Assembly (NCBI GenBank): GCA_944989445.1
Contig: CALYLW010000329.1
Coordinates: 276,510 to 340,509, forward strand
Origin: Ampullaceana balthica
Taxonomy: Eukaryota; Mollusca; Gastropoda; Lymnaeidae
Length of the DNA: 64,000 nucleotides
Direction of reading: 5' to 3'
The notes under the pieces: model-generated
Told to the model about the DNA's origin: nothing
The model's input: only the letters and a program-made list of their open reading frames with translations
Databases searched by the model: none
Part shown: positions 49,101 to 62,556 of the stretch, one piece after another
Layout of the letters: each line of letters opens with the position of its first letter
Position numbering within the stretch: the first letter of the stretch is position 1
Program-made: the position numbers and the translations under genes

Positions 49101-50621
49101 GATGATTGACTTAATGTAATGGTGATGGATTATCATGTTACGAGAAATGACGTCGCGAGAAAAAAAAATTAATTAAATTTAAAGATGACGCATGACCTTC
49201 AGGTCTGTCCTTGTCTATCGCCATTTGGGTTCCCGACTCCCAGTGTTGAGAGCCATTGTTTGTTACGAAATAAGTGGATGTAAGAAAGAAGGAAAAAAAA
49301 GGTTATCGATCTGCTGATAATTAGCTTGTCTGATGACTATCATCACCACTGTACAAGGCTGACCCCCCCCCCACACTGTACAAGGCTGCACGTGTGGCCC
49401 CCCTCCCGTCTCCCCCACCCCACGCACAGAAACAAACATATAGCGTGCACGAATGACAACTGAAAAGGGATGGAAAAAATTCAAAATGCTGCCTCAGCAG
49501 AATTTATTTTAAGGGAATTGAATCGTGGATTCGCGAATATGCCGAGACACAGTTCTGAGATATTATTGATCTTGTCTTTGTGGCAGTCTTTCTAAATTCT
49601 TAATGAGTCAGTGGATACAATTTTTGTGTGTGTAAATATCCCAGAACCGAATAATGTAATCAAGGTCTTTTTTAAACAAAAAAAAATATTTCTAAAATTC
49701 AGTCAAGTGGTCTACACAAAAATCGTGTTCCATTTTTGTTCTCGTTCCAGTGCAATGAAATAAGCAAAACACGCGCAAATGGGCCCCCCTCCCCCACCCC
49801 CTGAATTCTCCTGACGCATGGAATGAGATATGCAACACGCAACCCTCGCGATGGCCTCATGATCCCGGCGATGTGACGAGTGTTGAGTTGCACAGAGGGA
49901 TCAATCACGTTTACATAGTTAAAATGAAGATATGATGGCCTTGTGTTTATCTTCTGTGCAGCTTTCAATGCCGCGGCGTCCCACATCTTACATCACCTGT
50001 CACACTGCGCATGCGTTTTGACCTTTGGGGGGAATCGGGTTCCCACGCGGTATCCAGTTTCTGGAGAGTTGTTTTGCTTTCTCGCTTCGCGTTGTTGGAC
50101 GCTCTGTGTTTTTTATGGCTAATTCCATCGCGTTCTTTGTAACTGCTGTGATGGTATGAAGGTTCTTAGATTCAGTTCCATATCTTTAAAATAAAAAAAA
50201 TATATTAAAAATGATTAAAAATACAAAAGACGCTCATATACAAATTACACACATTTCATTCACGAAATTCTTCGATCTCGTTTCCTAAACCTGAAAACTA
50301 ATTTTCTTTGCCATACACCACTTAGTTTCATTAACAAAAGTCCCTTGATGCTACCCAAAATTCACTGTCCTTTATACAGCGCCGCATAATTTTTCCCCGC
50401 CCCTGAATTATATTAATATCATAGCCCCCTTTTGCGCCGCAGATATTTTGCTTCATGATGAACTTTCCGTAAAACAGAAATAATTTAAGCGTGGAACTCG
50501 CATTTTGGTGCTTTTAAAAGCTCAGCCAGCGAGGATATGACAGTGTCTGGATGCTTTCCTTCAGCAGTGCGCTTTAATAGACAGTAATTTTACATATATA
50601 ATTATGTTGTTTTATTGTTCA
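46106..50621. other. Intronic spacer
   Basis: The longest stretch without a named element. At 46380-46700 composition is balanced. 48560-49190 is strongly AT-rich. Homopolymer C or G runs lie at 47427, 48024 and 49363. No gene, RNA or transposon recognised. Confidence 0.35.
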
Positions 50622-51039
50622 AGGTGTCGTCCATAAATGACGTCACGCACCTAGGGGGAGGGGGAGTGCACAAATTTGTGACGATGCGTGACGAGGGGGG
50701 AGTGGGTGTGACGTCACATTAATACTCGCAACTTTAAATAAAAGTTAAACTTAAATATTTTATTGCTTACAATTTATTTTATGACTTTTTACATGGCTTC
50801 AAGCGTGTTGCGATATTAGAGTGCAACCTTACACTAAAAAACATACATACATTTTAATGACAAAAAAAGTGACTTGAAACATGCTAATTTTCAAATAGAA
50901 AATATAGCTTTTATTGCACAAAGCTTTGTCATATTGAAAGGGGGGGGGGAAAGGGGGGGTCTAAGTTTTTATGACGATGGGGGAGAGGGGTGTGAAAAAT
51001 CAGCGAAAATCCCCTGACGTCATTTATGGACGGCCCTTA
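50622..51039. mobile_element. DNA miniature element with TIR GTCGTCCATAAATGACGTCA
   Basis: The left end has GTCGTCCATAAATGACGTCA, and the right end read inward has GCCGTCCATAAATGACGTCA, so 19 of 20 bases match in inverted orientation. Just inside, both ends carry G-rich segments on the plus strand. The internal part is AT-rich and non-coding. It is about 418 bp. The superfamily is not clear to me and no target duplication was found. Confidence 0.85.
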
Positions 51040-51308
51040 ATGGCCATATGGACACGGACTGAGAGCAGATTGAAAACCTGAATCTGTAACAACGAAAGCG
51101 TGATCAAATATCATTTTTTGAGACATTCTTGATCTTGTTGATCACATTATTATGCTAGATGACGGGGAAACTGGTGAAGACACACAAAGACAACGAAATT
51201 GGAGAAATTTAAAAAAAAATATATTCCGTAAGAAAAAAAAACGAAAGATGTGTCAAATAAAATAAAATTATTTTTAAAAAAAAATGCTTGTCCATTTCAA
51301 AAGATGAA

Positions 51309-51697
51309 TGACTGTATGTTGTCACCGACTGTATGTTATCACCGACTGTATTACGTCACTGACTGTATGTTGTCACCGACTGTATGTTGTCACCGACTGT
51401 ATGTTGTCACCGACTGTATGTTGTCACCGACTGTATTACGTCACTGACTGTATGACGTCACCGACTGTATGTTGTCACCGACTGTATTACGTCACTGACT
51501 GTATGACGTCACCGACTGTATGACGTCACCGACTGTATGACGTCACGGACTGTATGACGTCACTGACTGTATGACGTCACTGACTTATGACGTCACTGAC
51601 TGTATGACGTCACCGACTGTATGACGTCACTGACTGAATGACGTCACCGACTGTACGACGTCACTGACTGTATGGCGTCACTAGCTGTATGACGTCA
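51309..51697. repeat. 17-bp minisatellite with a CRE palindrome in most right-hand units
   Basis: The unit is TGACGTCACCGACTGTA (17 bp) with C/T variation. Left units have TTGTCA in place of TGACGTCA. By my count the perfect palindrome TGACGTCA, the consensus binding site of CREB/ATF bZIP factors, occurs 11 times between 51453 and about 51698. There are about 23 units in all. Confidence 0.95.
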
Positions 51698-51984
51698 GTC
51701 GAGAGTGCCATATCGTCACAGGAACATGTCAGTCAGTACTCGTTGATTATCACGGAAAGCGCCCCCCCCCCAGAAATGTATCAGCTCTGTGTCTATCTTG
51801 TTGGGCAGTATCCAGCCCTCTAGCACGCGACTTTTAATGAAACAGTCCGACACGTTTCCTGGGCGGCGACCGGCTTCGATTTACTCAGGGTCGCCGGACA
51901 CTGTCCACAGGATGCAGGACACAGAAACCGTTTTAAAAAATGGGGCAGGAGAGGCGAAAATAAGAGATTACTAGAAAGAAATGA

Positions 51985-52240
51985 AAGAGAGAGAGAGAGA
52001 GGGGTGGAGAGACAAAGGACAATAAGCAGACATAAGATTAATGCATGGACGAAAGAATGAATGCATGAGGGCGAAATAGAGAGAGGGGGGGGGGAGAAAA
52101 AGAGAGAGAGATAAAGGACTATAAGTAGACATATGATTGATGCATGGATGGATGAATGGATGCATGGTGGCGAAATAGAGAAAGAGACAGAGAGAAAGAG
52201 ACGGAGAGAAAGAGACGGAGAGACAAAGAGAAACAATAAG
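51985..52240. repeat. AG-rich microsatellite with a ~99-bp duplicated block
   Basis: The block with AAAGGAC, AAGCAGACATA/AAGTAGACATA, ATGCATGGA and GGCGAAATAGAGA occurs from 52012 and again from about 52111. It is flanked and interspersed by GAGA runs. Confidence 0.85.
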
Positions 52241-55004
52241 TGAAAGAGTGAGCGACTGGGTGTGTGAGCGACCGAGTATGTGAGTAAATGAGCGAGTTTG
52301 TCAAGAGTTTGAGTGAAGTTGAGTCATTAGATAAGTTGATGGGAGGAAGTGGATAATGGATAATGCTGTCTGTGTCCGTGTTTTTGGCTAATGTCCTCTG
52401 AGTTGCATACATTAGTCGCACCTCCTGTACCCACATCGATCTTCTTCTTACGCTCGAAATTTTCCTTTTTGGCAGACACAATGGTCGGAATTCTGAATAA
52501 GATTTTCACTCTAATTCTGAGAAAGAAACAACGGGAAAACAGTACATAGATAATTTTAAAACAAAATTGTCAGTTACTTAGCTTTCAATGTCCCCGATAA
52601 GCGTTAATATCAGTAATGTCACTGAAGCTCACGACAGGTCATGTTAAATTGATGTAAAGCAATGGCTTCCGGAATTTACTTAGATGCACACACGCGCGCA
52701 CACACACACACAAACACACACACACACACCTATTCTATCGTCTGACCTGCTGAAAGGTCAAAGTACTAGGATAACTTTGACCTTGAACTTAATTTATCTC
52801 GGGGCTGTTTGTTATATCACATTTTAACCTTAAAGGATATGTTTCTCTTGATTGGCGGTTTTCTTAGTTATCTTAGTTTTCTTTTAGTTATTTCGCTTTT
52901 TTTGCCTTCTGAAACATGTTTTGCCATTTTTTGTTTTTGTCCAGGTAAAAAGACTTGATTATCCTTGGATAACGCGGAGTTACTTCATTTATGAATACAC
53001 CATAAACACAGCTCATCATTTAAAGGCAAAATCGTATTAAAAAATGTCCTATTCTTAGCAACATTAAATATTGTTTAAAATATAAAAACGATGGAATGCA
53101 TGATTAAGAAGATATGGTTTAAAAAACTACACTAAGGCATCATGCCATGATTATAGATTTCTCTCTGTCTTCTGTAACTTTAAAGGTTGAATCCGTAATA
53201 AAAATCACTCGGAGCCCTCGCAATGTCTCCTAATCTCCAAATTTGACAAACGAGACAAACTATAAGCCAGCCTGACCCGATTTTTCCCAGATGTCCGCAT
53301 CATATCATTTACATAGTTCTATCCACATTAACATACTCTATCTGTTTTGGAGGATGACATAATAGTTAAAGAGAATGAACTTTGACCTTTAAAAAAATTG
53401 ACAGCTCCGCACAACGACCCAATTTTCTTCGTGACCGCTAAAATGGCCATGCGGGGGTGGGGAGGGGTGCATTACTCTCCAAAACAAAACAAAATTGTCG
53501 TGGAATCGTCCCCCTTTAAATCCCTCGCCATCAGCCTGGAAATAACTTGCATTGAAGGCGGCCATGATCGCTGCAGCAGAAGTGGCCATGCTATTACTGG
53601 CGTCTGACCCGGAAGCGGAAGGCGGTACTCGCGATGTTTTCCTGGCCTCTAAATTTAGACCCTTCCAGTTTAGGCGAGCGGCCCCTCAACGTCAGATCCA
53701 TGTGTTTTGGGCGGTTCGGCCCCCATAATCCAGTAGCGTGGCCATATGGGCCTTTCGGTTTGAATGACCAGTCTCTTAAATCCCGAGTCACGAAATCATT
53801 GAATGAGGGAGGGGGGGACTTGTTTATAAATAGAAATGACAGCTACAACTTTTGTTCTTGAATCAAATCAAAATTTAATAAACCTGAGCATTCGTTGATA
53901 ATTTGTGTGTGTGTGTGTGTGTGTGGATTATTTACAAAATTAATATCTGAGACTGGTTTCCAGTATTGGTTGTATGAAGTTGGTCATAAATTATGTCATA
54001 ATGAGTTCATTGAAGCATGATATATTTCATGAACATCTTTTTTTTTAACGTCATGCATGTCCAGATCCGTTCCCGCGGTGCGGAATTTCCAGGAGCAGAG
54101 TTCTTCGTCGGCAGGGAAACGAAACTCTAAATACTATAGAGAATTACCTTCAAATAAAGATCTCTTTTTTGTTTGTAAATTTTTTTTTCTTTGTCCCTGA
54201 CGAAAATCACAACATACAAGTTAGAATTTTTAAAAAAACACACAAAAAAACGGTCTCATTTTTTTTTAAATCGTGAGGAGTGAGTCCAATTGTTCTATTG
54301 ACAGTTTAATCGCCACGAATTAACCATTTAAACAGCACCAACTTGACACCAAATCCGTACCAATAGCATTGATGTGACAGAAAAACCCATTACGGAGCCA
54401 CGCGAGCGGCATCGATGTGACGTGGCAGTGACATCACGAGACGGAAACCGGTTGTTTCCATCCCTGACGATGCTGCAGGCAGATGCTCTAAAGAACAAAG
54501 ACCCGGATTTGGCTCAGCTACGCCTGAGCGTCACATCGTTTCTTTATTGCCTTCCCCCCACTCACCCATCGGGAGGCGGGGGTATCTTTAGGATATGGGA
54601 GAGTAGAAGGGCATGTAAGGGGGGTCACTCTGTTTTTTTTTGTGGGGGGGGGGATATAATGTTTACACAGTTTCTGGGAGAGGATAATCTTCTATTCGTC
54701 TGTTTTCAGAGCGCGAGGGATGGGTGTGGAATACGTTTAGCTTCGGTTACATGTGAAATGTTTTTTTCGGGGAAAGTCGATGACACGTCAGAAAAATGTA
54801 ACGGTTTGCGCGAATGTGTGTTTGTTGCCAAGGAGGTGGGTAAGAAAAGGCAGGTTTGATATTCCAGTATGGGGATGGTTTGTGGCGAGGAACGCAAGAG
54901 ACAAAACAAAACAAAAATGACAAAAAAAATTTTTTTTGATAAATAAAAAATAAATAAATAATGTCGGCTTTGAATTATTGATGGCTAACTTAAAGATGAT
55001 ATAT
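52241..55004. other. Intronic spacer
   Basis: Includes an interrupted (CA)n run at about 52688-52729 and a (GT)n run at about 53905-53925. A 161-codon frame at 54374-54859 lacks any recognisable domain and contains a T/G-run segment. I do not accept it as a gene. Confidence 0.35.
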
Positions 55005-55255
55005 CTTCTTAATGACATGACCTAATGATGTCATGACTTAATGACGCCATGACTTTATTATGACATGACGTTATGAATCCATGTCTAAACGATTACAAAT
55101 CTTGGTGAGAATTTGATTTAAAGATACCGTGAGTGGATGATGACATGACTTAAGGATGACATGACTCATGACTTAATGATACCATGACTTAAGGATGACA
55201 TGACTCATGACTTAATGATACCATGACGTAAATATGACATGTCTCTATGAGGATT
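55005..55255. repeat. Degenerate tandem repeat of ATGACATGACTTA units
   Basis: Repeated GATGACATGACTCATGACTT and TAATGATACCATGACTTA blocks with about 51-bp higher-order period, with ragged edges. Confidence 0.85.
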
Positions 55256-56851
55256 TGATTTAATGAGGGCCATAGCTAAATGTGTAATTTTCGTTTGGTT
55301 AGTTACATTCTAGAGATCTGCCACTAGAGACCTCTCTAGACCGGCCGCTAGAAATTTCATCTTCTTTTTTTTATCACGGAGGTCACGTCTGTACCATATG
55401 TTTTTAATTCCCCACTCCTGCTGCCTGGGACAGACATAGCGAGGAGACGGCGAGTAAACTGCTCAGATTTATCGGGAGTTCCCCGAGGGGACAACGTCTT
55501 GTTTAGAGAGTACGTGAGCCTCGTTGTGGTAACCTTTTCAATTTTAAACGGCAGCCATTATGCCGTGTGAACGTCTGCTGACAATTTGATTCGTCCTTGA
55601 AGTCGATTGCGCATGTGCAACCCAAGATTAGAAAATAAGAAGAAGAAGGAAAAAAATCCAGCATTTTTCAGTGCCTTCCTCCCTCTTAAGTACCCCTCTC
55701 TAGGGTCAGATACCTGTCATCGTATGAAATGTGCCAACCTTACTTTATATACAAGAAGTAAAATAAAAAATGACAGTACTCTCAAATTTTTAATGGTTTG
55801 GACACCTATTGTTTAAGTAAAAAAATATCATCAAAAGTGGCTTCGTTTTTTCGAGCGGTTCTAACGTTATGAGCGCTATTCAAGCGCTAAAGAATATTTG
55901 AGCTTCGTGTTGCAATGCGGCGCTGTTCGTAACTAGCCTCGGTCTTGTCTTGAGAACCGCTGACGATGGCTACATCTAATTTCGTGCGATGAACGAGATT
56001 TTGTGGTATTTATGCAACTAAATGTAATGTACCCCACAGCTTAGGCTCGACTATTATGCAATCATATTTATATTCAAAGCTCAAACCTAGAAACACCCAT
56101 CACAAGACTGAAAGGGCCATTGGCATGAAGGGTTCCAACATTTGTTTTAAAAATCATCATCATGGAATGACTCGTTGTAAAGCAACCCCCTCCCCCACCA
56201 ACATTATTTGTTCTTATGTACAAGGTCAAGGTAAGCCTCTTATCCTCTGTTTTTTTCTTCTCTGCATCGGGGTGGGGGAACGGGGGCAGAAAGAAATTCA
56301 GGCAGTAGCATTGTTAGGATTTATTGTGCCCGGGGAGGGGAAAGCTACTTTCCGACAAAAAAAAAGAAAGAAAAACTTACTTTGGGGAAAAATAACAAAC
56401 CAAAGCAAATAAATCGCCCAAAAAATACTTTTCCGAAGTATAAAAAAAGTGTCCACTTAGGGCAGAATGTCCCTTCGGAAACAGTATCCCCCACTCCACC
56501 CCCACCATTTAACGCTATTGGTTTGGGACGAGGGTATAAGAAACAAAAAGGTGTTATAGCAATGACCACATCAACTTCGGTATAGTTTCCGACAAGATTT
56601 TGGCTATTGTTGTAAAGGAGAAATGGCTATTTATGGTGTAGGAATACCTGTGAGTAAATATTGAATAAATATACAAAACACGAAGACAACAACAAAGGAA
56701 ACTGGGGATAGAATCAATTAAGTTAGATTTCCCAAATATATTAGTTAATATAACTAACCTTTTTAAACACATCTGAAGAGAAAGTATATTAGAAACATAA
56801 AGATATTTGTTGAATCATGAAAAAGCTGGGGAGAAGAGGAGTGCAAAAACA

Positions 56852-56894
<43 letters not shown>

Positions 56895-58442
56895 AGAGAC
56901 GAGTTACACAGATGGAAGAGAAAATGTGACAAAAACAAGGATTGTGCTGGAAGGGATGGCATAAGATGAGTGAGATTTCCCCGGATATAGAGAGAGAAAT
57001 ATTACACTATCAAATATGTAGGACTTCCTCTACGGCTTGACAACCGGAAGTGGTGTCTATCGGTCCGGTGACAGTGTTCCCGCACGTGACAAAATGGACG
57101 CCTTCCGTCTGTTGGCGACCTACAGCTGAAAGCAAAGAATGAAAACGTCAATTGTTTGGTCTGTGGGTACTCGGGGGAAATATGTTGTTTGTGTTTGCCG
57201 TTACATAACCTGTGAGGAGAGGGCGAGGGTGACTGAGCGAGTCATCTCTCATAGTGCCCTATCGGACAGAATTTAATTATGGATATACGATATTAGCTAC
57301 GAAGTCCAACAAGATTTTATTTTAAAAAATAGAAATTAAAAATACAAGTTCAGATTCAGAGCCATTAGATCCTCGTATTATTTACTGACACCATTTAGCT
57401 TACAAGTCTCGCGTTGTTTGATGGATGGCAACGACAAACACGTTTGAATAACAGAGGGCTCAGCCATTTTATTTGAATAAATTTGGATACAATAAGCGAG
57501 GTAAGGGCGTTGGTTAGGTGGGGGTTGGGGGCATAAGTGTAATGGACAAAATAAGTTAAAGAAATTTTTAAAAACTGGGTTGAGAAGCCTAAAAAAGTTG
57601 ATGACGTCAGCTAGTTTTAACTGTTCATTGTGAAGTCAACAATCGTTATTGATCACAAGACTTTCTTCATACCACGATAAGTTGTATACACGAGTAATGC
57701 ATTGGACTTATTCCAAGTACTATGCCATTGGCATTAAATAGACATGGGTGGAAATACAAGTCACATAATGGCTTTATTGACAATACTTAATTGCAATTAT
57801 AAATCATTGCAAATGGTATTCCGTAACTAAAGATATTAGAAGGCAGGGACTGCAATTCAAACTAAAATGATTGCTAGCAGCTAATATAAGACTGTAACTT
57901 GTAACTAAATAGTCCATCGGTTCCTTGTTCATGCTTTGTCTGTACTGCGGGATCGGCCTTCCCAGCCAAAAAATATTATTCATGAAAAAACCGAACACGA
58001 AGAAATAACTGTTTGCCTGTATCTTAAAGTTGAGTGTAAAAAGACAAATAAAAAATAAAAAAAAGATTCCACCACTGGGAATAGATCCCTACATCGCTTG
58101 CACCTCAAGCCTAAGCACTTCCATACGACCAGGATAGCTTAACGGAAATTGTAAATTTAAAAGATATAAACAATATTCTTGAATATTTTCTCTTATTGAG
58201 CTTATCAAATCAGGTTTTTCCATTACTAAGACTATCGGGTCCGAATAGCGATCATACTGATAGATAAGATTTTATTTTTTTTTCCATTAATTTGTGATAT
58301 TTTCAGGGTTTCATGCAAACATTTGTCCACCTTTATTATAAAATGTACTATGTTTGGGGGCCCCCTAAATTATCGGGGCTCCTGGCGTTGGCCCGTTCAG
58401 CCCCCCCCCCTTAATCCGCCATAGGTTGAATGGGTTAGGCGG
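55256..58442. other. Intronic spacer
   Basis: Contains a (GA)n run at about 56853-56884. Otherwise no gene, RNA or element recognised. Confidence 0.35.
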
Positions 58443-58612
58443 CAATGTTCCCTCTAAGGTTTGTTGGTCCATGTGCAAATTAGAAAAAATTGTTTGCAAA
58501 GTTTCACAGAATCCATATTTTGTGCAATATTTGACAAATTTTTCTGCGCTGTAATTCAAAACTGCTGCTTAAATTTTTTTAGTATGGTTGACCGTCATGA
58601 ATTTTTCCATTG
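58443..58612 (+). mobile_element. hAT-type miniature element related to 363-525, decayed
   Basis: Begins CAATGTTCCCTCTAAGGTTT, the same terminal sequence (in reverse orientation) as the right ends at 525 and 38995. The right boundary at CATTG (58608-58612) is a guess, and flanking octamers do not match. It is an older copy. Confidence 0.5.
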
Positions 58613-58689
58613 CACCAGGGACCAGTGCAATATTTCCCCTGGACTGACGTGATAGCGATATGTAATTTATTTTATTTTATTTGTTTCAC

Positions 58690-58721
58690 CGGTCCGCGGA
58701 CCACAACTTTGAGAAGCACAG
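58690..58721 (-). mobile_element. hAT-like terminus fragment
   Basis: On the minus strand CTGTGCTTCTCAAAGTTG is followed by GGTCCGCGGACC, again a Charlie-like end with the same GC palindrome as at 31630-31650. Only one end is visible. Confidence 0.5.
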
Positions 58722-58744
58722 TCTTCTCAGCTATAGCTAGTGAT

Positions 58745-59335
58745 CGACTCTAAAACTTCATAACTCCTTCCCTTCTGATCGATTCTATAAGTTTATAAAG
58801 AGCTTCCTTTGTGATCGACTCTATAGCTTCATAACGCCTTCCATTGTAATCGATTCTATAACTTCATAACACCTTCCCTTGTGGTCGATTCTATAACTTC
58901 ATTACGCCTCTCCTTGAGATCGATTCTGTACTTCATAACGCCTTTCCTTGTGATCGATTCTATAACTTCATAACGCCTTTCCTTGTGATCGATTCTATAA
59001 CTTCATAACGCATTCCCTTCTGATCGATTCTATAACTTCATAACGCATTCCCTTGACATCGATTCTATAACTCCATAACGCCTTCCCTTCTGATCGATTC
59101 TATAACTTCATAACGCTTTCCACTGTGGTCGATTCTATAACTTCATTACGCCTTCCCTTGTAATCGATTCTATAACTTCATAACGAGCTTCCCTGTGATC
59201 GATTCTATAACTTCATAACGCCTTTCCTTGTGATCGATTCTATAACTTCATAACGCCTTACCTTGTGATCGATTCTATAACTTCATAACGCCTTTCCTTG
59301 TGATCGATTCTATAACTTCATAACGCCTTCCCTTG
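58745..59335. repeat. 35-bp minisatellite, about 17 copies
   Basis: The unit contains GATCGATTCTATAACTTCAT and AACGCCTTTCCTTGT at a 35-bp period. GATCGATTC is the most constant core. Copy-to-copy changes cluster in the CCTTTCCTTG half. Confidence 0.95.
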
Positions 59336-61849
59336 ATTTCTTCATCATTCGTCTCTCCTCTGGTCTCTTTCATTTCAGCGCTGTCTTCATTTATCTATAC
59401 GCCTTATTTCATGTAAATTTTATCAGTCTATTTAACATTATTGTTACTTCTTTTGCCTTTATTGTTACCCGTAAATATTTTGACTCGTATGATTCCCCTC
59501 TTCTGCCAACAAACACAAACACAGACACGCACACACACTCACGCACACTAGCAAAGTCGCCCACCACGTACGGAGTCCTATTGGAATTAATTCTTATCAT
59601 TTCTAGATTACTTCCCTGTGATGATGACTTTCTGGTATTCATATTTACGAAACTCTGGATCTTTCTCGGCCACCATCTTAGTCCACACCTCTTGCGTCCC
59701 CATTCTAACGGAATGTATGAGGGGGGGGGGATAAGGGGTGGCACGAGGCCACCAACTCAGCCCCCACCCCACACTGTCTAATAGTATGTGTGAGGGGTGC
59801 CGAGGGCTGGAACGTTTTGTCGGAAGTCATCCTCGCAGATTAGTCATGCCCGTCGCCCCGTAATCATCTTTCCGATAAACTGATAACTTTAAAAACACGG
59901 TGAGGCATTCTGTTCGTGAGGATGGGGGGGGGGCGTGGTGGGAGATGGTGTGGGCGGAGGAGATGGGGAGTTGGAGTGTGGGAGAGGAGGAGGAGGGAAG
60001 CTGTTATTGCCCAGACCGCTGATTGCCCTTTCCGCGACTTTCTGATGACTCGCCACGGCCCCAAATCGATAGCCGGCCTGTTCTTAACTCCCACTGAATA
60101 TAAGTTGGACTGGAAGGTGTGACCTATGAACTGTGACCCCCCCACCCCCACAAGTGTTATATTTTGAGTTACAACATCTCTATTTAAGCACTCGCAACGA
60201 CGACCGCCCAGGATTCCACCGGCACCTACCCCCCCCCCGGGCCACCCTCTAGCCCAATCGAATATTTTATTAAAAAAACACCAGTATTGCTGTGTAATCC
60301 TAACCCCTTTATCCCCTCTCCCTCCAAGCCTCTCGCCATCAAGTTCATCCCTTTTACTCTTCTTACACCAAAGAGAAATCGACCGATCTTACCATAATAT
60401 TTTAGCTTGAAATTCTATGTTCGACTTCTTTAAGAAAGAAAAACAGGAACACAAAAAAAGTACACGCGTTCGTGTTGCATTTCCCTAGGGGATGTGGGCT
60501 CCCTGTCCCCGCGCCCCTTCACCGGGACCAGACATTGACCCGTGAATAATTTGAAGATTTTCTGGGTGTGGAGAAAAATAAATATTCGGTTAATTTCTAA
60601 CCAAGATCTAGATGTCTACACAACCTCTTGGCGACCAGAAAGAAATATGATTACGCCAGTGATCCTCAAGCGGTGTGTATTTTTAATACCTCAATTATTT
60701 TCAATCTTCTGGTGATAATTTTGGTTATTGAAAACAATCTTGTCATAGACTGAGTATCTAAATTTTTAATAAATGAAAATGACGGTAAAAAACAAGCTTT
60801 CTTACTGTTTTAGAAAGCTTGACGGTAATAAATTATTTGTTCAATAATTTAGACTGAAAACGTTTACTGAGACAATTTCTTAGGGGGGGGGGTAGTGTCA
60901 CAATTTGAAGTTTATCCTAAAGCTTAATGGAATATTTATCAGTGAGCTTGGTTTCAAATTGTCTTTGTTTTATTTTCCTACTGGATGCCTAAAATATAAT
61001 ATAGCAGCCTTAATACCAGCCCAAACCACTGCAGCAGGCACGGGATAACATTTTGAGAAGCCTTGTTTTCAAATGAGTTGCTCCAACATTCTAACTGCTG
61101 CACTGTTATGGAAATGGACACAACAAGTTGTACCGGGAGTGGATAAAAAAAACAATAACTATTCAAACGCGGAAAGAATCGTTGCATATTTGTAGGTTTG
61201 GGATTCATTTCACTCACTTTCGATATCGGGACGACGGCTGTGAGTATCATTTTGATTCCTTACGGTATCGATACTCCGAAATGCATTATATCGCGACGTC
61301 TATAGAATGTGAAAAAATGAAAATAAATAAGAATCGGTAAATTCAATCGTCCCTCTTTTACGATAAGCAGTGTGGAAAAAATCAACTAGAACTATAGAAG
61401 AAAAAAGCTTTCCTTTTCTTTTCACGACGACCGAAATCCTTAACTCATCGAATATCACAAATTTCTGAAATTCAACATCGCATCTTCGTAATTGAATTTC
61501 GTTTATAGCAGAGCGAACGTTCGAGTTTTGGCATTATCCCCTCTTGTTATCCGGCATCTCTAGAGTGGTGTACTGGTATATTAAAAATGACTAGAATTCA
61601 CGAATATCGGAAGTTGGTGGAATGTGACGGAGTAGGAAAGGGAAGAAAAAGCAAGAGTAAGAGGAAGAACTGGAGCAATCATCAAAAAGATCAAGATGGC
61701 TGCCTGTTCTCAGTCGAGTGGTGGCAGGTATTAAATAATATAGTTTTGGAATCTGATTTAAGGCGCGCTTCATTTTTTTGCGTCAGGGGGAGTCAGTCTT
61801 AAACATTTAAATTACAACAACAACAAAGAAATCCACACGTCGTCTAATG
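59336..61849. other. Intronic spacer
   Basis: G/C-run patches at 59718-59775, 59920-60000 and 60220-60240. A small hairpin at about 60794-60822 (AAGCTTTCT with AGAAAGCTT arms) is noted. No gene recognised. Confidence 0.35.
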
Positions 61850-62110
61850 CTGTCACTTCTTACCCCATCAAATGTGACTAATTTCTAACTCTCTGTCAAA
61901 TATCACTTCTTTTTTTTTACTCCCTTTCAAATCAACGATTCCTATTCCAAATAAAATGACTTTTCTTTTTTTTTAATCTCCCATCAAATGCCACTTCCTT
62001 CTTACTTCCACATGAAATTCCACCTCTTACTTACTCCCCATCAAATGGCACTTCTCCCCGCCCCCCTCCCCCCCTCCCCCCTCCCCTCCACCACACACAC
62101 ACACAAATCG
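61850..62110. repeat. Degenerate tandem repeat with pyrimidine-rich end
   Basis: Repeated CCATCAAATG and CACTTCTTACT motifs at irregular 35-45 bp spacing, running into a C-rich tract (62056-62090) and a short CA run. Confidence 0.7.
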
Positions 62111-62556
62111 AATCCCACTTAGTCAAGACTCAACTTCAAAATCCCATTTACTGCTCATGACTCGTGAAACTAATCTAAAAGCGAGACTGACCAGAGGGGG
62201 GAGTTCCTCGCCGAGTCCAAACTCGTTGACCTCCCGTTGGTGACCTGTCCGTGTCATTCTGATCTCCGCACGCCCCGATACATCGGGCCAGCAAGTCCCG
62301 AGGTGGTGGACAAATGGACAAAGTGGCCACTAGCTTTAGTCACCACCGTCCCCGGATGTGGCGAGATAGCCTCGGGAATCTTAACTGATCAGAGGTTCAA
62401 AAACTGTATTAGAGAGGGTCATTATTTTATGGGTTTTATACATTATTTGTATAATGTAGCGCAATCATGAATTTTGAAGTTTAATCAAACTATACGACAA
62501 TCTTTTTTGAAAAAATAAAAAGTTTCATACGTGTCAATGTGCAACTTGGGGATGAT
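62111..62556. other. Intronic spacer
   Basis: Nothing recognised. Confidence 0.4.

Noticed and set aside
51309..51697. CRISPR-like array of regular short repeats (also considered at 45783-46105 and 58745-59335)
   Set aside because: Repeats are directly adjacent with no unique spacers, no cas genes are nearby and the DNA is animal nuclear. These are minisatellites.
54374..54859. 161-codon plus-strand frame
   Set aside because: Low-complexity stretches from T and G runs, no recognisable domain, no splice context and no similarity to the missing FREM2 parts.
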